Assembly: GCA_015487235.1 (NCBI GenBank)
Contig: WFQC01000171.1
Span: forward strand, 1 to 52,905
Source of the DNA: Alteromonadaceae bacterium
GTDB taxonomy: Bacteria > Pseudomonadota > Gammaproteobacteria > Enterobacterales > Alteromonadaceae
DNA length: 52,905 nucleotides
Reading direction: 5' to 3'
The notes beneath the pieces were generated by a model. The model searched no databases and was not told the DNA's origin. It saw only the letters and a program-made list of their open reading frames with translations. The position numbers and the translations under genes were made by a program. Positions 18,206-29,226 of the stretch are shown in pieces; the first letter of the stretch is position 1, and each line of letters begins with the position of its first letter.

Positions 18206-20515
18206 TTATGTAGACTCTTGCTGTTGTTGGTTAAGTTGTTGTTTTTTTGCCTTGGCTTTCGCTATAGCTGCCGCGATGCGCTGCTTTTTATCACTCTCTT
18301 GCGTGTTTTGGTTGTTTGCGTCGTTTGTCTCTGCAGCTTTTTTAGCCTTAGCTTTGGCAACTGCGGCTTTTATTTTTTGTGCTTTTATCTCTGCATTTTC
18401 TGCTGAAGTTACAGCTATGTTATTTGTTTTTTCATTGTCATTGGTTTTGGTATCTTTTGTCACCTTTTGGTTAGCCGTTGTTCTTTTAGGGGCTGCTTTC
18501 GCTTTTGCTGTAACCTTTTTCGTTGTGCTCGCTGCGGGTTTTGCTTTGCTTTGAGTTTTTTTACTTGTTGCCTTTTGTTTTTCAGCGGTTTTCTTGGTTA
18601 CTGTTTTTGTTGCTTTTGTTGCATCAGGCTTAGCAGTGGTTGTATTACTACTTTTGGTTTGATCTGCTTTTGTTGTTTTCGTTGTTTTCGTTGTTTTATT
18701 TTGAGTTTCTTTTTTCGCTTTAGCGCGAGCAATCGCAGCGGCTACTTGGGCTTTTTTACTGTCAACAGCGGGTACGGCTTCTTGTTGAGTGGCCGCTGCC
18801 TTAGCTGGTTTATTGGTTTTTTCTACTACTTCTTCTACTTTAGGTGCTGTTTTTGATTTTTTGGCCTTAGCACGGGCAATAGCAGCAGCTACAGCAGATT
18901 TTTTATCTGAAGTGTTTTTTTCAACGATGTTTTCTTGGCTTTTACTGCTTTCTTGTTGTTCAGCTGTCTGAGCTTTTTTCGCTTTAGCACGTGCTAAAGC
19001 AGCCGCAACAGCTGACTTAGCGCTCTGTGCTTCAGCACTATTACTATTCATTGCAGCTCGACGAGCTTCTGCGGCTTTGCGGTGTTTTTCTTCACGTTTT
19101 ATTTTTTCTAGAGCTAAACGTTTTTTACGTGCTTCAAAACGAGCTTTAGCTTTTTCTGCTTTTAACTCTTGTTGTTGTTGATATCTTATTTCGGCTTTAG
19201 CAATACGATAATAATAAACTAAAGGTATTTGACTAGGGCACACATAGGCACAGGCTCCGCATTCAATACAGTCAAATAAATTATACTTTGTAAGTTGATC
19301 ATAATTTTTAGCTTTAGCATGCCATTGTAATTCTTGAGGTAATAGCTGGCTTGGGCAAACATCAGCACATTGCCCACAGCGAATACATTCTACTTCGTTA
19401 TCTTCGTTGGGAATTTCTTTAGCTGTTGGCGCTAAAATACAGTTAGTGGTTTTAATAATTCCTACGTAACTATTAGGCAAGCTAAAGCCCATCATGGGGC
19501 CGCCCATTATTAAGTGTTCTTTAGGTTGAGGTTGATACTGACACTGTGTTAATAAATGTTTAACGGGGGTACCTAAAAGCGCCCATACATTTTGTGGCTT
19601 CTCTACTGCCTTACCTGTTACGGTAACTACGCGACGAATAAGCGGAATATCATCAATAACGGCTTCAGCAATGGCAAAACAGGTTGCTACATTTTGCATC
19701 ACTATGCCTAAGCTATTCGGTAATGCGCCATGAGGGACTTCTTGCCCTGTTAACGTTTTTATCAGCTGTTTTTCGCCTCCCGTGGGGTATTTTGTCGGTA
19801 TAACACAAACTTGAATATTATTTTCGTTGGCACTTGCCTGTTGTATGGCTTTTATTGCTTCTGGTTTATTATCTTCTATCGCAATCAATATATGTTGAGG
19901 TTTGAGTATATAATCGAGTATTTTTATGCCTTCAACAATAGTATTGCAGTGCTCACGCATCAAGAGATCATCAGCGGTAATATAAGGTTCACACTCAGCG
20001 CCATTGATGATCAGAAATTCAATTTCAGGTTTAGTATTGAGTTTTATATGTGATGGAAAACCTGCGCCACCCATACCAGCAATACCTGCATTGGCAATTT
20101 TATCTATAATGGCTTGGTGAGAAAGTTGTTGGTAGTTTTCACACAATACACGTTTTTTCCACGTGTCATTGCCATCAGGTTCTAAAAACAAGCAGGGTTC
20201 ATTAAACCCTGAAGGGTGAGCTACAGGAGCATCATGTATTGCTTTGACAGTACCACTTGTTGGGGCATGAATCGGTACCGCCATTGGATGGTGGCTTTGT
20301 GTTAAGGGCTGCCCCTTTAATACTTTGTCACCAACACTAACAATTAATTCACCTTTTTGGCCAATATGCTGTTTTAGCGGCAGAATTAACTCTTCTGGCA
20401 TAGCAATATTGCGAATAGGTTTGTTATAGGTGAAATGTTTTTGTTGCGGAGGATGAATACCGCCGTGAAATTTCCACCATTGGCCTTTTTTTATACGTGA
20501 AATAATGGAACTCAT
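18206..20515 (-). CDS. rsxC: Rsx/Rnf complex subunit C with Ala/Lys repeat tail
   Basis: The NADH/FMN- and Fe-S-binding peripheral subunit, 769 residues. The N-terminal part has the Rossmann-like and SLBB regions ([16 protein letters not shown] at about 145-160; [13 protein letters not shown]). Two [4Fe-4S] motifs follow at about 375-390 ([14 protein letters not shown]) and 414-428 ([14 protein letters not shown]). From about residue 450 the chain is charged and low-complexity, with five copies of a unit like [14 protein letters not shown] separated by linkers rich in Lys, Thr, Ala, Asn and Gln. E. coli RsxC has a similar Ala/Arg/Lys repeat tail; its role is unclear. It overlaps rsxB by 4 bp. 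Confidence 0.96.
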   Translation of the reverse strand: MSSIISRIKKGQWWKFHGGIHPPQQKHFTYNKPIRNIAMPEELILPLKQHIGQKGELIVSVGDKVLKGQPLTQSHHPMAVPIHAPTSGTVKAIHDAPVAHPSGFNEPCLFLEPDGNDTWKKRVLCENYQQLSHQAIIDKIANAGIAGMGGAGFPSHIKLNTKPEIEFLIINGAECEPYITADDLLMREHCNTIVEGIKILDYILKPQHILIAIEDNKPEAIKAIQQASANENNIQVCVIPTKYPTGGEKQLIKTLTGQEVPHGALPNSLGIVMQNVATCFAIAEAVIDDIPLIRRVVTVTGKAVEKPQNVWALLGTPVKHLLTQCQYQPQPKEHLIMGGPMMGFSLPNSYVGIIKTTNCILAPTAKEIPNEDNEVECIRCGQCADVCPSQLLPQELQWHAKAKNYDQLTKYNLFDCIECGACAYVCPSQIPLVYYYRIAKAEIRYQQQQELKAEKAKARFEARKKRLALEKIKREEKHRKAAEARRAAMNSNSAEAQSAKSAVAAALARAKAKKAQTAEQQESSKSQENIVEKNTSDKKSAVAAAIARAKAKKSKTAPKVEEVVEKTNKPAKAAATQQEAVPAVDSKKAQVAAAIARAKAKKETQNKTTKTTKTTKADQTKSSNTTTAKPDATKATKTVTKKTAEKQKATSKKTQSKAKPAASTTKKVTAKAKAAPKRTTANQKVTKDTKTNDNEKTNNIAVTSAENAEIKAQKIKAAVAKAKAKKAAETNDANNQNTQESDKKQRIAAAIAKAKAKKQQLNQQQQEST

Positions 20516-21126
20516 GATGCCTTCACCTTATTGTTATCTTGATGTTTGTTACTATCATCAAGGTTTTCATCATCATGAATTTCAGTAATAGCAATGCGGT
20601 TAAGGTGCCATTGCCAATTTTGTGTTGTTTGTTTAATCGGGATCATCTTTATACAGTCAACGGGGCAAGGTGCAACACATAAATCACAACCCGTGCATTC
20701 ATCAGCAATAATAGTGTGCATTTGTTTTGCTGCTCCTATAATGGCATCAACAGGGCAAGCTTGAATGCACTTAGTACAGCCAATGCAGTCTTCTTCAATA
20801 ATAAAAGCTACTTTAGGGCTATTATCTTCAGCGTGACTTTCGTCTAAAGGCTGTACATCGACTCCCATTAAGTCTGCTATTTTTTTGATAGTATCTTCAC
20901 CACCGGGTGCACACTTGTTGATAGCTTCACCATTGGCAATCGCTTCGGCGTAAGGTTTACAACCCGGATAACCGCATTGCCCACATTGTGTTTGTGGTAA
21001 TAAAGCATCAAGTTGATCTACTAAGGGGTCTGCTTCAACTTTGAATTTGACCGCTGCATAACCCAGCAAGGCGCCAAATAGCAGTGAAATACCACCTAAT
21101 ACTAAAATAGCCAGTACAATAGTCAT
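20512..21126 (-). CDS. rsxB: Rsx/Rnf complex subunit B (ferredoxin-like)
   Basis: An N-terminal membrane anchor (about 3-25) precedes a Fe-S protein of 204 residues. It has an Fe-S-type cluster segment ([16 protein letters not shown] at about 48-63) and two ferredoxin-type [4Fe-4S] motifs ([16 protein letters not shown] and [16 protein letters not shown]). It accepts electrons from ferredoxin or the cytoplasmic donor. It shares one base with rsxA. Confidence 0.96.
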   Translation of the reverse strand: MTIVLAILVLGGISLLFGALLGYAAVKFKVEADPLVDQLDALLPQTQCGQCGYPGCKPYAEAIANGEAINKCAPGGEDTIKKIADLMGVDVQPLDESHAEDNSPKVAFIIEEDCIGCTKCIQACPVDAIIGAAKQMHTIIADECTGCDLCVAPCPVDCIKMIPIKQTTQNWQWHLNRIAITEIHDDENLDDSNKHQDNNKVKAS

Positions 21127-21707
21127 TAAAATTTCACTAATCCAGTAAAGCCCATAAAGGCTAAAGACATTAATCCTGCGGTGATCATTGCAATTGCAGG
21201 GCCTTTAAAAGGTGTTGGAACATCAGCATTTGCTAGCTTTTCGCGCATAGCTGAGAACATGATGAGCACTAAAGAAAAGCCAACGGCAGCGCCAAAACCA
21301 TAAATAATTGATTCAAAAAAGTTATGTTGTTGATAAAAGTTTAATAAAGCAACCCCCAATACTGCACAATTTGTTGTTATTAGAGGTAAAAATATACCTA
21401 ATGTACGATAAAGGCTGGCGCTGGTTTTATGTACCACTACTTCAGTAAATTGCACTACAACGGCAATGACTAGAATAAATGCCATAGTTATTAAGTATTC
21501 TAAGCCAAGTGGGGCAAGAATGTAGCTATTAACTAAATAACTTAGTAGTGAGGCTAAGGTCATCACAAAAGTTGTTGCAAATGACATGCCTATAGCCGTT
21601 TCAACACGTGATGAAACGCCCATAAAAGGACATAAGCCAAGAAATTTAACTAATACAAAGTTATTTACTAATACTGTGCCGACAAGCAGCAGTAGATAAT
21701 CAGTCAT
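21126..21707 (-). CDS. rsxA: Rsx/Rnf complex subunit A
   Basis: The first gene of the rsx operon: 193 residues, six hydrophobic segments, homologous to RsxE and Nqr[20 protein letters not shown] and [20 protein letters not shown] carry the two membrane Cys thought to hold the intramembrane Fe-S centre. It lies 104 bp downstream of csrD on the same strand, so it may have its own promoter in that gap. Confidence 0.96.
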   Translation of the reverse strand: MTDYLLLLVGTVLVNNFVLVKFLGLCPFMGVSSRVETAIGMSFATTFVMTLASLLSYLVNSYILAPLGLEYLITMAFILVIAVVVQFTEVVVHKTSASLYRTLGIFLPLITTNCAVLGVALLNFYQQHNFFESIIYGFGAAVGFSLVLIMFSAMREKLANADVPTPFKGPAIAMITAGLMSLAFMGFTGLVKF

Positions 21708-21811
21708 TTTTAGTAATGAATACAGTCATAAAGTTGTTAGTATTATCTGATTTTATGAAGCAGATAACAACATAAGAGTCGTAGGGTTATTCATTTTTAT
21801 CGTAAACACCA

Positions 21812-23698
21812 TTATAACGATGTTGGTTTACTAATGTAATATCCTTGGCAACCGTCAATAAAAAGTTTTTCTAGTGTATGTTTTTCTTCAAGTGTTTCAA
21901 CACTTTCAGCAAGTACGTTAATACTTAATCGGTGCGCTAAATCAACCATTAAGCGTAAGAAATATTGATTATTTTTATCTTCATCAATATCGCGGGTGTA
22001 AGTGCTGTCCATTTTGATGAAATCAGGTGTTAACTCTCTGAAAAATTTGAAAGAAGTTAAGCCAACACCAAAACGTTCTACCGTAATACGAGCCCCTGTT
22101 CTATGTATCATGTCAATAAAGCGTTTACTACTTTTGATATTTTGCTGTAAGCCAAATTCAGTAATTTCAAACACTAGACGTGAAGCAATATGGTTTTCTT
22201 TTAACAAACGGCGCTCTAACCAAATAAGAAAGTGCTCATCACTGATCGAGCGTGCACTAATATTTAAACCAAAGCTTTTATCGAGTAAATTTTTGTGCTT
22301 AATTTCTTCTATAGCCGTTTCAATAATCAAACGATCAATAGCAACAATTTTGTCGAGTTTTTCAGCCATGGCGATAAAAGAAGCTGTTGGTAACATTTCA
22401 TCATTTGAATTTAAAAAGCGCGCTAAAATCTCACCATAAACTTTTGAGTTTCGTGAGATAGGTTGAATAGGTTGCACTAATAACTTCACATTATTATTAG
22501 CTAGTACATTTTCAATTTCTTGTCGCCAGTTTTGGTTACCGTAATTAATGCTGTTATTTTTATGTAACTCAACGTCTTTTTGGTGGAACCATGAATTTAG
22601 GTTCTGTGTTTGTGCCACACTGATACTGGTATCGGCTAATGCTAATAACTCACCTAAAGGTGACTGCCAAGTGAAGGGAACTAGCCCTGTATAGGCAACA
22701 GAATCAAGATCTGAAGCATGTTGATACTCATTAAACCTATCCATTAACTCTTTGGCATATTTTTCACCTGCTTCTAAAGCCATATTCGGTAAAATGGTTG
22801 CAAAATCTGAACTATTCATTCTAAAAACTTGTGCTCGAGGATAAGCAGATGCTGTAGATTGCATAATTTTCGCAACTTTACAGATATAGCGGTCGCCTTC
22901 ACTAAAGCCGCGAATTTTATTAATTGTTTGTAACTCTGAGCAGCGAGTAATTAACAAAATACCAAATTGAACATTGCCATTTTTATCTACTTGGCTTTCA
23001 AAAAAGTGTACAAATTTATTACGATTATTTAAGCCTGTTAATTGATCGGTAAAGGCTTGATGTTCAAAATCTTGAGAGCTTTTTTGGTGGCGTTTAATAA
23101 TTTTTTGTATTTTATCAAACTCTTGTTTTAGCTCAGTTAAACCTACAAGATCTTTCTCTTTAATATTTTTATCGTTAGCAACTAAAGCAAGTTGGTTTTT
23201 TATCTTATTTTTAATGTCACTGTAAACATTTTGATAACGTCGTTTACTAAGTTGAGCAGCCAGCATTGCAAAAGCTAGAATAATGCCACTAAGAATTAAC
23301 AATAACTTTAAAAGAAAATAAAAATCTTTTTGGTAATCAATTTGAAAGGTAATATTCAGTTTTTTTTCTGCAATATGAATTGCGCTAGGCTCAGGTTGCA
23401 GTAAAGCGAATAAAGGTAAAGTTGTTGCAGGTGCTTTTTTAAAATAAAGCTTATCACCATTTTGTGTGGAAATATCTAATAGGGTAAAAGCGGCAAAGTT
23501 ACTCAGTATATGCACAAGGTTTTTAGCATTATCTTCAACCGTTACTTGTTTTGCAATTGTTGTGATCAGCTCTTTTTGTAATGACTGTTTGTCACTAATA
23601 TGTTCAGTAAATAGAAATAAGCTTACAGCTGCAATACCAAGAATAAAAAGTACAGCAAAAAGAAGATTTCTAAGAAGTAACTGAGTGTAAGAGTACAT
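21812..23698 (-). CDS. csrD: CsrD/MshH-like degenerate GGDEF-EAL protein
   Basis: A membrane protein of 628 residues: TM1 (about 10-30), periplasmic loop, TM2 (about 126-150), a coiled/HAMP-like linker, a GGDEF-fold domain (about 213-365) and an EAL-fold domain (about 390-628). Both catalytic signatures are degenerate: NSSDF (295-299) replaces GGDEF, and EIL (423-425) replaces EAL. E. coli CsrD shows HRSDF and ELM at these places; it is not a cyclic-di-GMP enzyme but promotes RNase E-dependent decay of the Csr small RNAs. Length, topology and substitutions together support the CsrD assignment, though another inactive c-di-GMP-like sensor is possible. It precedes rsxA on the same strand. Confidence 0.75.
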   Translation of the reverse strand: MYSYTQLLLRNLLFAVLFILGIAAVSLFLFTEHISDKQSLQKELITTIAKQVTVEDNAKNLVHILSNFAAFTLLDISTQNGDKLYFKKAPATTLPLFALLQPEPSAIHIAEKKLNITFQIDYQKDFYFLLKLLLILSGIILAFAMLAAQLSKRRYQNVYSDIKNKIKNQLALVANDKNIKEKDLVGLTELKQEFDKIQKIIKRHQKSSQDFEHQAFTDQLTGLNNRNKFVHFFESQVDKNGNVQFGILLITRCSELQTINKIRGFSEGDRYICKVAKIMQSTASAYPRAQVFRMNSSDFATILPNMALEAGEKYAKELMDRFNEYQHASDLDSVAYTGLVPFTWQSPLGELLALADTSISVAQTQNLNSWFHQKDVELHKNNSINYGNQNWRQEIENVLANNNVKLLVQPIQPISRNSKVYGEILARFLNSNDEMLPTASFIAMAEKLDKIVAIDRLIIETAIEEIKHKNLLDKSFGLNISARSISDEHFLIWLERRLLKENHIASRLVFEITEFGLQQNIKSSKRFIDMIHRTGARITVERFGVGLTSFKFFRELTPDFIKMDSTYTRDIDEDKNNQYFLRLMVDLAHRLSINVLAESVETLEEKHTLEKLFIDGCQGYYISKPTSL

Positions 23699-24075
23699 AA
23701 GCGTATAAATAACCTTAACTAAAATAATAAAATAAACTACTTACCTGTATATAACACTTTATAACACATTGTTGAGTATTTACTAACCACTTGAAAGATA
23801 AATACTTAAATTATTCTTAAAATATCAGATTTGCGCCGAGAGTAAAAATATATATTCAGCTGTACTTACGCTGGTGAGTTGTTAACATGTTTGGAGTGAA
23901 TGTAAAAGCAGTGTTAACATTTGTTTGGGTTTTTTCTTGGTAACCGTTTGATTTTAATTTTATTTTCGCCATTAAAAAGAAGGCAGATAATGCTTGGATA
24001 ATTCATTTCTTTGTTTAAAAAGTCGTTGAGCATGACACTACCTTGGGCTTAGTTTAGCAAATAAGTGTTTTTTTC
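23699..24075. other. Non-coding gap, csrD side
   Basis: About 380 bp of AT-rich sequence lies upstream of csrD (minus) and of the rimP leader promoter (plus). I see no gene, tRNA or clear repeat in it. It presumably contains the csrD promoter on the minus strand. Confidence 0.6.
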
Positions 24076-24104
24076 TTGCGTTAACTATCTGCGCCTTATA
24101 TAAT
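24076..24104 (+). promoter_or_regulatory. Sigma-70 promoter for the rimP-nusA-infB operon leader
   Basis: TTGCGT (24076-24081), a 17-bp spacer and TATAAT (24099-24104) form a near-consensus promoter, about 265 bp upstream of the rimP start codon. Transcription would begin near 24111. Confidence 0.7.
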
Positions 24105-24245
24105 TCGCCTGCTTAAATTTTTGCATTTTTTAAAGCGATATTTTTATTATTGGGGTGTTGCTTTTTAAACAAACAATATTAGATCACAGTATACTGTAAA
24201 TAGTATTGTTAAAAAACGCTAACTGGGTATCTAACCTAGTAAATA

Positions 24246-24269
24246 GAGCCCCAATTTAGGGGCTTTTTT
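24246..24269 (+). terminator. Leader terminator 1
   Basis: AGCCCC-AATTTA-GGGGCT stem-loop followed by a T-run ending at 24269. It is about 135 nt downstream of the inferred transcription start and 100 nt before rimP. Confidence 0.8.
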
Positions 24270-24317
24270 GTATGCTAAAAACAGCATACAACAGCAGCAA
24301 AAGAAGTTATTTCGCTG

Positions 24318-24337
24318 GGCTTAATGCCCTTTTTTTG
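24318..24337 (+). terminator. Leader terminator 2
   Basis: GGGC-TTAAT-GCCC stem followed by seven T (24331-24337), ending 31 nt before the rimP start codon. The stem is short but GC-only. Confidence 0.65.
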
Positions 24338-24368
24338 TTTCTAGGCCTTTTGTTTATGGAGAAGGGTA

Positions 24369-24827
24369 TTGGCAAAGTTTGAAGATAAGCTAACTGAAAT
24401 GTTACGTCCTGCCGTTGAAGAAACGGGTAAAGAATTATTAGGTATTGAATTTATTAGTGCCGGTAAACATTCAGTTCTACGCATATATATCGAACATGAA
24501 AATGGTATTACAGTTGATGATTGCGCAGAAGTCAGTCGTCAAGTGAGTGCAGTATTAGATGTTGAAGATCCAATTAGCACAGAATACAACTTAGAAGTTT
24601 CATCACCGGGGTTAGATAGGCCTTTATTTAATAAATCTCATTATGAGGCCATTATTGGTGAAACGGTCAATGTTAAATTGTCGATACCACTTAATGGGCG
24701 ACGAAAATTTAAAGGTGAGTTAGCCGCAATAGAAGGTGACAATATTATTATTGTTGTTGACGGTGAAGATTACTCATTAAATGTTAATAATATTGAAAAA
24801 GGTAACCTTGTTCCAAGGTTTGACTAA
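24369..24827 (+). CDS. rimP: Ribosome maturation factor RimP
   Basis: A 30S assembly factor of 152 residues, same length class as E. coli RimP (150). The diagnostic stretch YNLEVSSPGLDRPLF is present, as are GITVDDCAEVSRQVSAVLDVEDPI and the C-terminal SH3-like part ending NIEKGNLVPRFD. The start is TTG at 24369, chosen because GGAGAAGG lies at the right distance and no ATG fits the family N-terminus. First gene of the rimP-nusA-infB-rbfA-truB-rpsO-pnp group. Confidence 0.96.
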   Translation: MAKFEDKLTEMLRPAVEETGKELLGIEFISAGKHSVLRIYIEHENGITVDDCAEVSRQVSAVLDVEDPISTEYNLEVSSPGLDRPLFNKSHYEAIIGETVNVKLSIPLNGRRKFKGELAAIEGDNIIIVVDGEDYSLNVNNIEKGNLVPRFD

Positions 24828-24964
24828 TTAATAACATACTTATATGAAATGCATATTTGTAAAACAGAGTTTGATCAATAAACGCTATTGTTCAGAGTAA
24901 GAATAAACGTAAATAGCTTGGTAATTTAGTTGCTAAGTTATTATTGAAAGAGAGGCTAGGTAGC

Positions 24965-26464
24965 ATGTCTAAGGAAGTATTACTGGTTGTAGATGCTGTC
25001 TCAAATGAGAAAGCATTACCCCGTGAAAGCATTTTTCAAGCGATGGAAACTGCATTAGAAACCGCCACTAAAAAGAAATATGAAGGCGATATTGAAGTTC
25101 GTGTTGAAATAGATCGTAAAACAGGGGAATTTGATACATTTCGTCGTTGGCGCGTTGTAGATGAAAATGCTGGCGAAGTAATGGAAAACCCATGGTCAGA
25201 AATTAGTGTAGCAGCGGCGCAATTAGATAACCCTGATATTCAAGTTGGGGATTATATTGAAGAACAAATCGAGTCGGTTAAGTTTGACCGAATCACCACA
25301 CAAACAGCCAAACAAGTTATTGTACAAAAGGTACGAGAAGCTGAACGAGCGTTAGTTGTTGATGCTTATCAAGAACAGTTAGGCGAACTTGTTACCGGCA
25401 TTGTAAAAAAAGCTAACCGTGAAAGCGTTATTGTTGATTTAGGTAACAATGCTGAAGCTGTTATTATGCGTGATGATATGATCCCGCGTGAAATGTTTCG
25501 TCCTGGCGATCGTGTTCGTGGTTTATTGTACGACATTAAACCAGAGGCGCGAGGTGCGCAATTATTTATTACCCGTACCAAACCTGAAATGTTAATCGAG
25601 CTGTTTCGTGTAGAAGTGCCAGAAATTGGCGAAGAAATGCTTGATATTAAAGGTGCGGCACGAGATCCAGGTTCTCGTGCCAAAATTGCCGTAAAAAGCA
25701 ACGACAAGCGTATTGATCCGGTAGGTGCTTGTGTTGGTATGCGTGGTTCACGCGTACAAGCGGTATCAAGTGAATTAAATGGTGAACGTGTTGATATCGT
25801 CTTATTTGATGATAACCCCGCACAATATGTTATTAATGCTATGGCGCCGGCCGATGTTGCTTCTATTATTGTTGATGAAGATAAACACACAATGGATATT
25901 GCGGTTGAAGAAGATAACTTAGCGATGGCTATTGGTCGAGGTGGACAAAATATACGTTTAGCAAGCCAACTAACTGGTTGGGAACTTAACGTGATGACCG
26001 TTAAAGAAATGAATGAAAAGCATCAAGCTGAAAATGACAAAGTACTGAATTTATTTACGGAACACTTAGACATTGATGAAGACTTTGCTTTAGTGCTTGC
26101 AGATGAAGGTTTCACTACCTTAGAAGAAATCGCTTACGTTCCTGTTGCGGAGTTACTTGAAATTGACGGTTTTGATGAAGATCTGGTTGAAGAATTAAGA
26201 GAACGTGCAAAAGCGGCATTAACAACACAAGCACTAGCTAGCGAAGAATCACTCGAAAATATGGAGCCTGCCGCTGATTTATTAGCTCTAGAAGGGTTAG
26301 ATAAACACCTTGCCTATGTATTAGCAAGTCGTGGTGTTGTTACGTTAGAAGATTTAGCAGAGCAAGGCGTTGATGAACTTGCTGATATTGAAGAATTAGA
26401 TGAAAAGAAAGCCGGCGAATTAATTATGGCAGCACGTAATATTTGTTGGTTTAACGAAGAATAA
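24965..26464 (+). CDS. nusA: Transcription elongation/termination factor NusA
   Basis: An RNA-polymerase-associated factor for pausing, termination and antitermination, 499 residues (E. coli 495). Order: N-terminal RNAP-binding domain, S1 domain (about 135-200), two KH domains (about 230-345; [18 protein letters not shown] and [14 protein letters not shown]), then two C-terminal acidic repeats (about 360-495), the gammaproteobacterial AR1/AR2 layout. The ATG at 24965 gives the family start [16 protein letters not shown] and has GAGAGGCTAGGT upstream. The frame is open a few codons earlier, but that start is less likely. Confidence 0.97.
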   Translation: MSKEVLLVVDAVSNEKALPRESIFQAMETALETATKKKYEGDIEVRVEIDRKTGEFDTFRRWRVVDENAGEVMENPWSEISVAAAQLDNPDIQVGDYIEEQIESVKFDRITTQTAKQVIVQKVREAERALVVDAYQEQLGELVTGIVKKANRESVIVDLGNNAEAVIMRDDMIPREMFRPGDRVRGLLYDIKPEARGAQLFITRTKPEMLIELFRVEVPEIGEEMLDIKGAARDPGSRAKIAVKSNDKRIDPVGACVGMRGSRVQAVSSELNGERVDIVLFDDNPAQYVINAMAPADVASIIVDEDKHTMDIAVEEDNLAMAIGRGGQNIRLASQLTGWELNVMTVKEMNEKHQAENDKVLNLFTEHLDIDEDFALVLADEGFTTLEEIAYVPVAELLEIDGFDEDLVEELRERAKAALTTQALASEESLENMEPAADLLALEGLDKHLAYVLASRGVVTLEDLAEQGVDELADIEELDEKKAGELIMAARNICWFNEE

Positions 26465-26486
26465 GGTTAACAGGGGTAAATTATAG

Positions 26487-29174
26487 ATGGCAGAAGTAAC
26501 AGTAGCGCAACTTGCCGATGAAGTCGGTACACCTGTTGATAAGTTAGTTAAACAACTAGCACAAGCAGGCATTAAAAAATCAGCGTCTGACTCAGTAACT
26601 CAGCAAGAAAAAGAAACTCTATTGAGTTTTTTGAAAAAACAACATGGCGATAGCTCATCGGCAAGTCCTAGTCGTATGACACTCAATCGCAAGAAAAAAT
26701 CAACATTAAAAATTGGTTCTGGTGCTAAAGCCAAATCAGTACAAGTTGAAGTACGCAAAAAACGTACTTACGTAAAACGTACAGAACTTGAAGAACAACA
26801 ATTAGTACAAGCACAAGCGGAAGCTGAAGCAAAAGCGGCCGCAGAAGCAAAAGCTGCCGCAGAAGCAAAAGCGGCGGAAGAAGCAAAAGCGGCAGAAGAA
26901 GCGAAAGCAAAAGCAGAAAAAGAGCGAGAAAATGCGAAAGCGGCAGCAGCAGCTAAGCGTGAAGCCGAAGAAAAAGCGAAAGCAGCCGCGAAAGAAAAAG
27001 CTAAAGAGATTGATGAAAGTAAACCTAAGCAAAAAGCACCAGAGCCTATTGTTGAGTCTGAAGAAGCTAAAAAATTACGTTTACAACAAGAAGCTGAAGC
27101 GTTAGCCAAAGCCGAGCAAGAAGCGCGTGAATCAGCAGAAGCAGCTAAACGTTTAGCAGAAGAAAATGAAGCCCGTTGGAAAGCGGAAGAAGAAGCGCGC
27201 AAAGCAAAAGAAAAAGAAGTTGTACATTTAACCTCATCAGTTTATGCACAAGAAGCTGAAGATAAGGTTGATGAAGAAGCGAGTGGTGGGCGTCGTCGTA
27301 AGAAGAAAAAAGCTGCTCAAGATAAAAATGCCAAAATGGGTAAAGGTAAAGGCAAAGGAAAACAAACGTTGTCTGCACCGAAAAGCTTGCAGCATGGTTT
27401 CCAAAAACCCGTTGAAGTAAAAAACAAGCAAGTACGTATTGGCGAAACTATTTCAGTGGCTGACTTAGCTGATAAAATGTCAGTGAAAGGGGCTGAAGTA
27501 GTAAAAGCTATGTTTAAAATGGGCGCTATGGCAACCATTAACCAAGTGATTGACCAAGAAACAGCTGCACTGGTTGCTGAAGAAATGGGGCATGAAGTTA
27601 TTTTAGTTAAAGAAAACGCACTTGAAGAAGATGTATTACAAGATCGTGGAGACGCTGGTGAAGCGATTTCTCGTGCACCTGTAGTGACTATTATGGGGCA
27701 TGTTGATCACGGTAAAACCTCATTACTTGACTATATTCGTAAAGCTAAAGTTGCTGATGCAGAAGCAGGTGGAATTACACAACATATCGGTGCTTATCAT
27801 GTAGAAACGGGTCATGGCATGATCACGTTCTTAGATACTCCAGGTCATGCGGCGTTTACCGCAATGCGTTCACGTGGTGCTAAGGCAACCGATATTGTTA
27901 TTATTGTTGTCGCTGCCGATGACGGTGTTATGCCGCAAACTGTTGAAGCTATTCAACATGCTAAAGCAGCTGGCGCACCTATTATTATTGCGGTAAACAA
28001 AATTGATAAAGAAACGGCTGACCCTGATCGTGTTAAAAATGAATTAGCTCAACATGACATTATTCCAGAAGATTGGGGTGGTGATGTGCAATTTGTTCAT
28101 GTTTCAGCAAAATCAGGCCAAGGTATTGATGAATTACTTGATTCTGTTTTATTACAAGCTGAAGTTTTAGAGTTGAAAGCGGTTGTTGATAAAATGGCAA
28201 GCGGTGTCGTTATCGAATCAAAACTTGATAAAGGCCGTGGCCCTGTTGCAACCATTTTGGTGCAAGAAGGTACCTTGAAGCAAGGTGACATTGTACTTTG
28301 TGGTTTAGAATATGGTCGTATTCGCGCTATGCGTGATGAAAATGGTAAAGCGATTAAATCAGCTGGCCCTTCAATTCCTGTTGAAATTTTAGGTCTTAGT
28401 GGCGTACCACAAGCGGGTGATGAAGCTACCGTTGTAAAAGATGAGCGTAAAGCACGTGAAGTAGCATTATATCGCCAAGGTAAATTTAGAGATGTTAAAC
28501 TAGCTCGTCAACAAAAAGCCAAATTAGAAAATATGTTCTCTAATATGGCAGAAGGTGATGTTAGTGAAGTGAATATTGTACTTAAATCTGATGTACAAGG
28601 CTCACTTGAAGCTATCTCAGATTCACTTACAAAACTATCAACGGATGAAGTTAAAGTGAAAATTATCGGTAGCGGTGTTGGTGGTATTACTGAAACAGAT
28701 GCTTCACTTGCTGCAGCTTCAAATGCTATTGTTATTGGTTTTAATGTACGTGCCGATGCTTCTGCGCGTAAAATAATTCAAGCTGAAAATATTGATTTAC
28801 GCTATTACAGCGTCATTTACAACTTAATTGATGAAGTTAAACAAGCGATGAGTGGCTTATTAGCACCTGAGTTTAAGCAAGAAATTATAGGTCTTGCAGA
28901 AGTTCGTGATGTCTTTAAGTCACCTAAAATTGGTGCCATTGCAGGTTGTATGGTCACTGAAGGTATCGTGAAGCGTAGTGCGCCAATTCGTGTACTTCGT
29001 GATAATGTCGTTATTTATGAAGGTGAGCTTGAATCGTTACGTCGTTTTAAAGACGATGTACAAGAAGTTCGCAGTGGTACCGAATGTGGTATCGGTGTGA
29101 AAAACTATAATGATGTAAGAGTAGGCGATCAAATCGAAGTATTTGAGACTGTAGAAGTTAAGCGTACATTATAG
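26487..29174 (+). CDS. infB: Translation initiation factor IF-2
   Basis: A GTPase of 895 residues that brings initiator tRNA to the 30S subunit. Order: IF2-N domain (about 1-52), a long Ala/Glu/Lys-rich helical region (about 100-245), a second IF2-N region (about 318-370), and the GTPase domain with [13 protein letters not shown] and NKID motifs (from about 400). Domains II, III and IV end in the fMet-tRNA-binding C2 part ([25 protein letters not shown]). E. coli IF-2 is 890 residues. It starts 22 bp after nusA and is followed by an intrinsic terminator. Confidence 0.98.
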   Translation: MAEVTVAQLADEVGTPVDKLVKQLAQAGIKKSASDSVTQQEKETLLSFLKKQHGDSSSASPSRMTLNRKKKSTLKIGSGAKAKSVQVEVRKKRTYVKRTELEEQQLVQAQAEAEAKAAAEAKAAAEAKAAEEAKAAEEAKAKAEKERENAKAAAAAKREAEEKAKAAAKEKAKEIDESKPKQKAPEPIVESEEAKKLRLQQEAEALAKAEQEARESAEAAKRLAEENEARWKAEEEARKAKEKEVVHLTSSVYAQEAEDKVDEEASGGRRRKKKKAAQDKNAKMGKGKGKGKQTLSAPKSLQHGFQKPVEVKNKQVRIGETISVADLADKMSVKGAEVVKAMFKMGAMATINQVIDQETAALVAEEMGHEVILVKENALEEDVLQDRGDAGEAISRAPVVTIMGHVDHGKTSLLDYIRKAKVADAEAGGITQHIGAYHVETGHGMITFLDTPGHAAFTAMRSRGAKATDIVIIVVAADDGVMPQTVEAIQHAKAAGAPIIIAVNKIDKETADPDRVKNELAQHDIIPEDWGGDVQFVHVSAKSGQGIDELLDSVLLQAEVLELKAVVDKMASGVVIESKLDKGRGPVATILVQEGTLKQGDIVLCGLEYGRIRAMRDENGKAIKSAGPSIPVEILGLSGVPQAGDEATVVKDERKAREVALYRQGKFRDVKLARQQKAKLENMFSNMAEGDVSEVNIVLKSDVQGSLEAISDSLTKLSTDEVKVKIIGSGVGGITETDASLAAASNAIVIGFNVRADASARKIIQAENIDLRYYSVIYNLIDEVKQAMSGLLAPEFKQEIIGLAEVRDVFKSPKIGAIAGCMVTEGIVKRSAPIRVLRDNVVIYEGELESLRRFKDDVQEVRSGTECGIGVKNYNDVRVGDQIEVFETVEVKRTL

Positions 29175-29226
29175 CGTTATCTTATTATAAATTAGCGTTG
29201 AGCTAAACGTTGATAATTTACTTTAA

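Larger units (their letters stand above)
24111..24368 (+). promoter_or_regulatory. Structured 5' leader with tandem terminators before rimP
   Basis: Successive hairpins can be drawn. H1 is 24172-24210 (9-bp outer stem plus inner ACAG-TATA-CTGT). H2 is ACTGGGT-ATCTA-ACCTAGT at 24222-24240. A terminator with six T lies at 24246-24269. H3 is GTATGCT-AAAAAC-AGCATAC at 24270-24289. A second terminator with seven T lies at 24318-24337. In E. coli this position is occupied by the initiator tRNA gene metY plus terminators, and NusA controls read-through. Here no tRNA-like sequence is present. The region could make a short terminated RNA and act as an attenuator for the operon. Confidence 0.6.

Noticed and set aside
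18218..18971. Several open frames on the plus strand rich in Phe, Cys and Leu
   Set aside because: They are the antisense of the Ala/Lys repeat tail of rsxC; low-complexity coding on one strand leaves open frames on the other. No ribosome sites or families.
15746..21707. Na+-translocating NADH:quinone reductase (Nqr) instead of Rsx/Rnf
   Set aside because: Presence of RsxB- and RsxC-type ferredoxin motifs, the A-B-C-D-G-E order and nth downstream identify Rsx/Rnf; Nqr has no RsxB and carries NqrF.
21812..23698. Active diguanylate cyclase/phosphodiesterase
   Set aside because: Both signature motifs are replaced (NSSDF, EIL), so activity is improbable.
24111..24245. Search for an initiator tRNA gene at the metY position
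   Set aside because: No cloverleaf, no GTTCGAATC-like T-arm and no CAT anticodon arm could be drawn; only the hairpins listed.
26725..27431. Overlapping minus-strand frames inside infB
   Set aside because: Antisense of the Ala/Glu/Lys-rich linker of IF-2, rich in Ser, Ala and Phe; same artefact as above.
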